The notes beneath the pieces are model-generated. The model saw nothing but the letters and a program-made list of their open reading frames with translations, was not told where the DNA came from and searched no databases. A DNA stretch of 37,131 bases, taken from NCBI GenBank assembly GCA_045588655.1, contig JAZNEP010000024.1:1-37131 (forward strand), in the 5' to 3' direction. This document shows, piece after piece, positions 32,696 through 37,131 of this stretch. The first letter of the stretch is position 1; each line of letters opens with the position of its first letter. Origin of the DNA: SVFI01 sp045588655 (GTDB lineage Bacteria; Bacillota; Clostridia; Lachnospirales; Lachnospiraceae). The position numbers were made by a program, and so were the translations under genes.

Positions 32696-32855
32696 TAAAA
32701 GTTTGCGCGTAGTAATGAGCCATGCGCAGATGAGCCGAAGGTGACTGCGAGGTGCTTGCACACAAGCAGGCGCATTCGAGCGAAGATGCATACGGCGAAC
32801 GCCGCGGCACTGAGCAAGCTTTGCTTGCGATGTGTCGGCATGGCAAGTACTTCGT
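32696..32855. other. GC-rich multi-hairpin element of unknown nature
   Basis: About 59% GC (82 of 140 bases counted from 32701) against an AT-rich background. Contained hairpins are TGCTTG/CAAGCA (32753-32768, 4-nt loop), CGGCG/CGCCG (32793-32804), and GCAAGC/GCTTGC (32814-32828) enclosed by CGGCAC/GTGTCG (32805-32837, one wobble). It starts about 20 bp after the DUF6678-like stop. Small ORFs across it on both strands have no ribosome site and look spurious. It may be a structured RNA or a dispersed repeat. Confidence 0.6.
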
Positions 32856-32874
32856 AAACCTGAAATTTTCACCT

Positions 32875-33321
32875 TTATCTATAACCATAAATAATATATG
32901 TTCCATTTTGTTCTTCGAATGGAATATTAAACTTTTTCAACATTTCTAAGAACTCATCGGTTTCATCAATTACTTTGCTTTCAATTAACCGTCCTTGGTG
33001 TTTTAATAGACGCGGCCTAATTTTAACCCATTCTACAGCATAAAATGGTGTAGCGTAAATATCGCCTCCTAAATAATTCTCAAGGCAAATACCCCAATCA
33101 CCAGTATTATAGACATCTTCATCGAATTGATGATATGTAGACTCTTCTTCATCTACACTCTTTATTACAAAAGGTGGCAAAAATGGCAACTCCGTTATTC
33201 CTTTTTTCAATTCTCTCCACTTAGTATTATTCATCATGGAACACATACCTTTATTCTGAACAATTGTCTTTATCTTCTGTTTGTATTTTTCAGATTCACT
33301 AACAGAATTATTATTCATCAC
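32875..33321 (-). CDS. DUF6678-like protein
   Basis: 148 residues, soluble. The pattern MNNTKWRELKKGITELPFLPPFVIKSVD, VYNTGDWGICLENYLGG, YAVEWVKIRPRL and FNIPFEEQNGTYIIYGYR resembles DUF6678, a family of unknown role often annotated in scattered accessory loci. The assignment is from memory of the family shape, so moderate. The start is either GTG 33321 or the adjacent ATG 33318, 8 or 11 nt after GAGGTG. An internal ATG (MCSMMNNTKW) would trim about 25 residues. It is the last gene of the hairpin-separated array, directly after repeat A. Confidence 0.65.
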   Translation of the reverse strand: MMNNNSVSESEKYKQKIKTIVQNKGMCSMMNNTKWRELKKGITELPFLPPFVIKSVDEEESTYHQFDEDVYNTGDWGICLENYLGGDIYATPFYAVEWVKIRPRLLKHQGRLIESKVIDETDEFLEMLKKFNIPFEEQNGTYIIYGYR

Positions 33322-33360
33322 AACACTCTCACCTCGCTGTAAAATTCAAATTCATAAATC

Positions 33361-33401
33361 CTTTCAATCTCTCCACAAGACTGAAAGTTTCATGTATTCG
33401 A
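33361..33401 (-). repeat. Array stem-loop A
   Basis: CTTTCAATCT (33361-33370) and AGACTGAAAG (33378-33387) pair over 10 bp with one wobble around a 7-nt loop (CTCCACA). The conserved sequence continues to TTCATGTATTCGA (33401), which matches copy D almost exactly. It lies between the alpha/beta hydrolase stop at 33413 and the DUF6678-like start. Confidence 0.75.
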
Positions 33402-33412
33402 CAGATTTTAAT

Positions 33413-34510
33413 TTAGTTATTAAGTCTATCGACAAAGTCTTTAATAATCATTCCGCATTCTTCCGGTTTTTGTTCGTAAATCATATGATCTCCACCGAGG
33501 CAGGTAAGCTGGCAATTTCCCATTTTGTTAAGATAAGGAAGCAACACGGAGCTTCTCAATTCTTCGCATTGTTCCAATAGTTTTTTAACTGTATCATCAG
33601 TTGGATTCTCATTCTTTGCTTCGCCGAGTTTGTTAATTTCTATTTGTCGATTCATCCACTTGAGATAATCGACAAAATCATCCCTTGTCTCAAATCCCCA
33701 GCTTGCACATATATAAAGCTTCGGCACATCATTTGTCACAATCTCATCATAAACTTTTTGTCCGTTGCTTGGAGCGTTTGTACATTCAGACAATGTCGCA
33801 ATCGAACTCATAGTCCTTATGCTTAGCGCGTCACCCATATATTGTTCATCTTCTGTGTAATTGTCCGGATACAGATAGAAATCACTTCTCAAAATATATC
33901 TGCCAAATCCTAATTTCATCAGAGAAGCCATCACATAATCCGTCCATGTGCTTATGTACTCATCTTCGTCGCCAACATAAGCATCTTCTGATAACTGCGT
34001 TCCGTCAATAAATACAACAGACTCAATTTCCTCAGGATAATTTGATACCCAATATGTTGCATATACGCCGCCAATAGAATGTGGCATCAGGATATATGGA
34101 CCGCTTATTCCAGCATTCTTTAACGCATTTCTGTAATCCTCAACAATATATTCAACCGTCATCTCATTAGCAGTATCGTCGCTAAGACCATACCCTGCCC
34201 TATCAATAAAAACAACTAGGTTGTCTTCTTCTAAGCAAGCTGTCATCTGTCTCATAGACACAGAGCAGTCTCCCATTCCGAGTCCTGCCATAGCCACGAT
34301 GGTATGTTTACCATCTTCGTTGCCAAATTTAGCTACATTGAGAGAATAATCTCCAACAGAAACCGGATTGTAAAGGCCATTTTGTTGTAAAATACCAAGT
34401 TCCTCATTGGTTTTTACATGATGAACAATGTATGTCACAACAGTAAATATAAGTAAAGCAGCGAGCAGTATGAGCATGATTTTGCCTGTGATTTTTATAG
34501 TTCTTTTCAT
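33413..34510 (-). CDS. Membrane-anchored alpha/beta hydrolase
   Basis: 365 residues. An N-terminal basic stretch and one helix (about 11-31, IMLILLAALLIFTVVTYIVHH) give a signal anchor, with the catalytic domain outside. Nucleophile motif PHSIGG with Ser145, oxyanion region AMAGLGMGD (about 73-81), FIDRAGYGLSDD, and catalytic His in LGGDHMIYEQ near 345. It is related to the next hydrolase (both have a GPYIL-x-PHS motif), so one may derive from the other. The substrate is unknown. GAAGGAG lies before the ATG. It lies between repeats B and A. Confidence 0.85.
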   Translation of the reverse strand: MKRTIKITGKIMLILLAALLIFTVVTYIVHHVKTNEELGILQQNGLYNPVSVGDYSLNVAKFGNEDGKHTIVAMAGLGMGDCSVSMRQMTACLEEDNLVVFIDRAGYGLSDDTANEMTVEYIVEDYRNALKNAGISGPYILMPHSIGGVYATYWVSNYPEEIESVVFIDGTQLSEDAYVGDEDEYISTWTDYVMASLMKLGFGRYILRSDFYLYPDNYTEDEQYMGDALSIRTMSSIATLSECTNAPSNGQKVYDEIVTNDVPKLYICASWGFETRDDFVDYLKWMNRQIEINKLGEAKNENPTDDTVKKLLEQCEELRSSVLLPYLNKMGNCQLTCLGGDHMIYEQKPEECGMIIKDFVDRLNN

Positions 34511-34540
34511 TGATAAACTTCTCCTTCAAGTTCTTGCGTG

Positions 34541-34567
34541 CTTTCAATCTCTCTATAAAACTGAAAC
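34541..34567 (-). repeat. Array stem-loop B
   Basis: CTTTCAATCT (34541-34550), 7-nt loop CTCTATA, AAACTGAAAC (34558-34567). The stem is imperfect (one end mismatch, two wobbles) but the 10-7-10 geometry matches the other copies. It fills the 57-bp gap between hydrolase genes and touches the stop of the upstream gene. Confidence 0.65.
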
Positions 34568-35398
34568 TTATCTCTCTAATGAATTTATAAATTCAATTAT
34601 TTCTTTGCACATCTCATCACTCTTGAAATGATGAATATAATGACCACAATCAAAACAAATCAACTTTGCGTTCATTAATGATGCAAATTCTCGTTGATTT
34701 TCAAGCCAATGTTCTGATGTTTGATTGCCATTTGATGAAAACAACAAAGTCTGACATCTAATATTTTTATCCTCACTTACTACTCTCGAATTTTTTAAAA
34801 CTTCTCTCGCTTCGTTGATATAGCAAATATTAAACGCATTTCTTTTCCTTAAAAGATTATGTTGATTTATTTCGTCCTTTGTTAAAGAACGATTATTTAA
34901 TTGATATAGAATATTTGCAAATTTAAGCCTGGTTGCAACTCTCATCAAACGTATTCTTTTTTTAATCTCGTCATCTGACCAATTATTATAAGTTAAAGGG
35001 GTTGCCATATCAATTCCGATAATAGCAGCAACATCATTAGGATATTTTTGCTTCCATCTTATCGCTTCTAATCCAGACATAGAATGAGGTGCTAAAATAT
35101 ACGGTCCTGTTTCTCCAATAAACTCCAATGCTTGTCTTTGTATCGAAACAAGCGTATCAATATCACAGGGAGACTCGCAGATGTCCGAATACCCATAGCC
35201 ATATTTTTCAATAACAATAACCTTAAAATCATGAAATAATTTTTCGTAAAGAACTTTGAAATCATACACCGGCGCTACAGTACCAGAACCTGACATAAAA
35301 ATGATTTTGGGAACATTTTCATTTCCATGTCTGTATATATGAATTTTATGACCGTTTATTGTGACCAATTCCCCATTGCATTTCAATATATTTTTCAT
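34568..35398 (-). CDS. Alpha/beta hydrolase, cytoplasmic
   Basis: 276 residues, no signal peptide or membrane helix. Oxyanion segment FMSGSGTVAP (about 34-43), VIEKYGYGYSD, nucleophile motif PHSMSGLEA with Ser106, and catalytic His in FDCGHYIHHF near 260. It resembles the neighbouring membrane-anchored hydrolase but lacks its anchor. The substrate is unknown; esterase, lactonase and peptidase members share these motifs. A weak GAGAGTGAG site precedes the ATG. It lies between repeats C and B. Confidence 0.84.
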   Translation of the reverse strand: MKNILKCNGELVTINGHKIHIYRHGNENVPKIIFMSGSGTVAPVYDFKVLYEKLFHDFKVIVIEKYGYGYSDICESPCDIDTLVSIQRQALEFIGETGPYILAPHSMSGLEAIRWKQKYPNDVAAIIGIDMATPLTYNNWSDDEIKKRIRLMRVATRLKFANILYQLNNRSLTKDEINQHNLLRKRNAFNICYINEAREVLKNSRVVSEDKNIRCQTLLFSSNGNQTSEHWLENQREFASLMNAKLICFDCGHYIHHFKSDEMCKEIIEFINSLER

Positions 35399-35432
35399 AT
35401 AAATCTCACTCTCAAATTCAAGTCTTCTGTTG

Positions 35433-35459
35433 TTTTCAATCTCTTCGCAAGGCTGAAAT
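35433..35459 (-). repeat. Array stem-loop C
   Basis: TTTTCAATCT (35433-35442), 7-nt loop CTTCGCA, AGGCTGAAAT (35450-35459). The stem has a wobble and two mismatches but the same 10-7-10 layout. It lies in the 86-bp gap between the broken cyclase-like gene and the cytoplasmic hydrolase. Confidence 0.65.
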
Positions 35460-35484
35460 TCGTCTCTTAGCCTTCAACAGAAAA

Positions 35485-36209
35485 TCAACTATCATGTTCC
35501 ATCTCTCTGACAAAAAGCAATTTTTCAAGGGTTACCCTTGGTCTCCACCAAATCCTTGCCTGTTCAAACTCTGCATATGGTGTATACCATTGCCATGAGA
35601 TATCGAATCCTCCATCTTCTTTCTGTAGTTTTCCAATTACATCAAGCTCTGCTTTGATAAGCGGTCTTATCTCTTCCGATACAAATTCCGAATACAATCC
35701 GCCAAAAATATCCGATGGTGCAGTCACATATTCTACCCCATATTTCTCTGTGTCAGGGCAAATCACTTTCCATAGCAAACCATAAAAGCTGAAAGCGAAA
35801 CGGTTGGATTAAATCCGTCAATTCCGTTGTCACTTTTCTCCCACCAAATAGCATGCGGATAATCCTTATTACTGCCAATTGCAAAAAGCCACTTCTTTTC
35901 ATTTTCATCAAATGAATCATGTGTTTGAAGATACCTAACAATACCTTCAACCATATCTTTGGCAGACTCAATGGCATTCATTCTATACAACCAAATAACA
36001 GCATCATTGGTGGCTATCGGATTCGAATTGGGATTCCAGTTATCAGCCTCTAATGCATGACCAAAACCACCATCCTCATTTTGAAATTTTTTCAACTCTT
36101 CTATCGCACAATCTACTGAATGATGATGATACAATACATCATACACAGCCTTCTCAAATGGTCTTGCAGTTTCACATATAAATTTCTCCGCAGCTTTTAT
36201 ATATAACAT
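35485..36209 (-). pseudogene. Broken terpenoid-cyclase-like (alpha/alpha-barrel repeat) protein gene
   Basis: The first part (ATG 36209, GGAGG 5 nt upstream, MLYIKAAEKF) reads to a TGA at 35763. The second continues in another frame from about 35778 to 35485. Both carry repeats of the prenyltransferase/squalene-cyclase type: FQNEDGGFGHALEADNW, DGFNPTVSLSAFMVCYG, then LQKEDGGFDISWQWYTPYAEF and RIWWRPRVTLEKLL. The joined length (about 240) seems short and repeat spacing suggests that a middle segment is missing as well as the frame being lost. Intact homologues are of unknown role. It lies between repeats D and C. Confidence 0.7.
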
Positions 36210-36240
36210 TGACACCTCCATCAACTTTAAACCTCTGTTG

Positions 36241-36281
36241 CTTCCAGACTCACCAGAAGCCTGAAAGTTTCAAGTATTCGA
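36241..36281 (-). repeat. Array stem-loop D
   Basis: CTTCCAGACT (36241-36250), 7-nt loop CACCAGA, AGCCTGAAAG (36258-36267). The stem differs from copy A at several positions but keeps pairing through wobbles. The flank TTCAAGTATTCGA (36269-36281) matches copy A. It lies in the 71-bp gap after the isochorismatase gene. Confidence 0.75.
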
Positions 36282-36295
36282 TAAATTAGAATTCG

Positions 36296-36817
36296 TCATC
36301 CCATTAGTTCAAGAGCTTTTTCAAAGGAAATACATTCCGCATATCTTCTGTTCCACATAAATTCGTTATAATAACTGTAAGTCTGCTCAGCAGACATATA
36401 CTTATTATCAAATGTGCTATTTGTATTAGAAGGAACTATCATTTTAAAACCATGCTCAAATCCAGCTTTAATAGTTGCATCAATACAATAATCCGTTTGC
36501 AACCCTACGATGATAATGGTACTTTCCTCCTTTTCCCTTAGATATTCCAATAATCCTGTATCTTTAAATGAACTGTTTACATTTTTATCAAAAACCTTTT
36601 CATCATCAATAGGCTGAAAACCTTCATATATTTCAAAACCTTCATTGCCTTTTGTTAGTTCACATCCAACACCATCATCGTGTCTAACAAAAATAACTTC
36701 TATATTTTTTTTGCGGGCTCTATGTATCAATTCCTTAACATTTGTTTCAAACTGTTCAAACTGATATAAATCACTATTTGTAATAGCTTTTTGTGTATCT
36801 ACAACTAAAAGAACCAT
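36296..36817 (-). CDS. Isochorismatase-like cysteine hydrolase
   Basis: 173 residues with the complete catalytic triad of the family: D7 in VVDTQ, K78 in FDKNVNSSF, and C111 in GLQTDYCIDAT, followed by the cis-peptide-type loop VGLQ. This family hydrolyses amides or vinyl ethers (nicotinamidase, ureidoacrylate and related hydrolases). The short C-terminus and the context give no substrate. An AAAGG site precedes the ATG. It is the first complete gene of the array; no stem-loop is seen upstream of it. Confidence 0.88.
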   Translation of the reverse strand: MVLLVVDTQKAITNSDLYQFEQFETNVKELIHRARKKNIEVIFVRHDDGVGCELTKGNEGFEIYEGFQPIDDEKVFDKNVNSSFKDTGLLEYLREKEESTIIIVGLQTDYCIDATIKAGFEHGFKMIVPSNTNSTFDNKYMSAEQTYSYYNEFMWNRRYAECISFEKALELMG

Positions 36818-36898
36818 CCTTTATATACCTTTCTTTCTACATCATTTTTCTAAATCTCATTAAATGATTTAATTTCCTCTTCCGTCAAAATACCTTTC

Positions 36899-37131
36899 TC
36901 AATCAAAGTCCCTGACATTCCATTTTCCAACATATAATCTATACCAACCATATACCTCAAAATTTTCTCTCAAGCCCATGCAACTTAAATGGATTCGCTT
37001 CCAACTCTTTTCTGTAAAGACTTACTACATCCCAAATATCAAAAAACATATATTTACATTTTCCGATATAGCCCTCTTTAATAATTCCCTTTTGATATGC
37101 CATATCCTGAATGGTATACCATGGTTTTACC
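36899..37131 (-). pseudogene. Partial gene at the right edge with a probable single-base frameshift
   Basis: The minus frame entering at 37131 reads KPWYTIQDMAYQKGIIKEGY, then CKYMFFDIWDVVSLYRKELE and NPFKLHGLERKF, and stops with TGA near 36959. Removing one T from the run AAAATTTT (about 36960-36967) restores EVYGWYRLYVGKWNVRDFD to a TGA at 36899. A third frame downstream also looks coding (GTLIEKGILTEEEIKSFNEI, ending near 36854), so which tail is native is unclear. I do not recognise the family. Confidence 0.5.

Noticed and set aside
32673..32949. Overlapping small ORFs on both strands across the GC-rich element
   Set aside because: They have no ribosome sites and hairpins run throughout; high GC alone explains the lack of stops.
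35753..35977. 74-codon ORF in the third minus frame of the broken cyclase-like gene
   Set aside because: It is a shadow frame without the family repeats and without a ribosome site.
33361..36281. Classical integron attC sites
   Set aside because: The repeats have no recognisable GTTRRRY/RYYYAAC boxes and no integron integrase is in the window.

Overview
Organism. The window (about 37 kb, AT-rich, mostly minus-strand genes with AGGAG-type ribosome sites) looks like a gut-type Lachnospiraceae chromosome, Roseburia/Agathobacter-like. The grounds are low GC, an intracellular glucuronoxylan locus (GH115 plus SGNH esterase plus hexuronate enzymes), TTGACA/TATAAT promoters, and Firmicutes-type LytTR/DUF3021, PadR/DUF2812 and ECF genes. 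The genus is inferred, not shown. I saw no rRNA, tRNA, CRISPR array or complete insertion sequence.

Region 1 (1-9660), glucuronate side-chain use. Minus-strand uxuA-uxaC-kdgA-kdgK is divergent from a GntR/FCD regulator. Facing that regulator is a second minus-strand operon of an SGNH esterase and a GH115 alpha-glucuronidase. The enzymes lack signal peptides, so imported acidic, acetylated xylo-oligosaccharides would be trimmed inside the cell. The released (methyl)glucuronate would go through fructuronate, mannonate, KDG and KDPG to pyruvate and glyceraldehyde-3-phosphate. Fructuronate reductase (UxuB) is not in the window. A palindrome CTTGTATACAAG fills the spacer of the uxuA promoter, and a 10/12 match sits just after the esterase promoter, so both operons probably share the GntR operator.

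Region 2 (9660-19330). A very long hairpin separates the operons. Then come an ABC exporter with a structured leader and a 13-codon upstream ORF, a GNAT, unrecognised membrane proteins, a zinc-ribbon protein, a three-gene unit (MutS-like ATPase, HSL-type hydrolase, SPL-like radical SAM) and a divergent AraC regulator.

Region 3 (19330-26800), envelope regulation. It holds a response regulator, a short-sensor histidine kinase, an ABC ATPase and an FtsX-type permease with its own promoter. These are followed by a CPBP-like membrane protein, a LytTR regulator and DUF3021, with a paired TTGCAAC repeat before the first of the three.

Region 4 (26800-32420). A TatD-associated radical SAM protein, an ECF S-component and a pyridoxal kinase form a likely vitamin B6 unit. 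A decaying patch follows: a metallopeptidase lacking a normal start, a small XRE repressor, and a tautomerase/membrane-protein remnant. Then comes an autoregulated-looking PadR-DUF2812 pair.

Region 5 (32420-37131), the most unusual part. Five to six unrelated or distantly related small genes lie in one orientation: a frameshifted partial gene, isochorismatase, a broken cyclase-like gene, two alpha/beta hydrolases and a DUF6678-like gene. Four successive junctions carry the same 27-nt stem-loop (10-bp stem, exactly 7-nt loop). The array ends in a GC-rich, multi-hairpin element of about 160 bp and a 73-bp inverted-repeat element whose arm recurs 6 kb away. This resembles a cassette or mobile-gene array, but no recombinase is present in the window.
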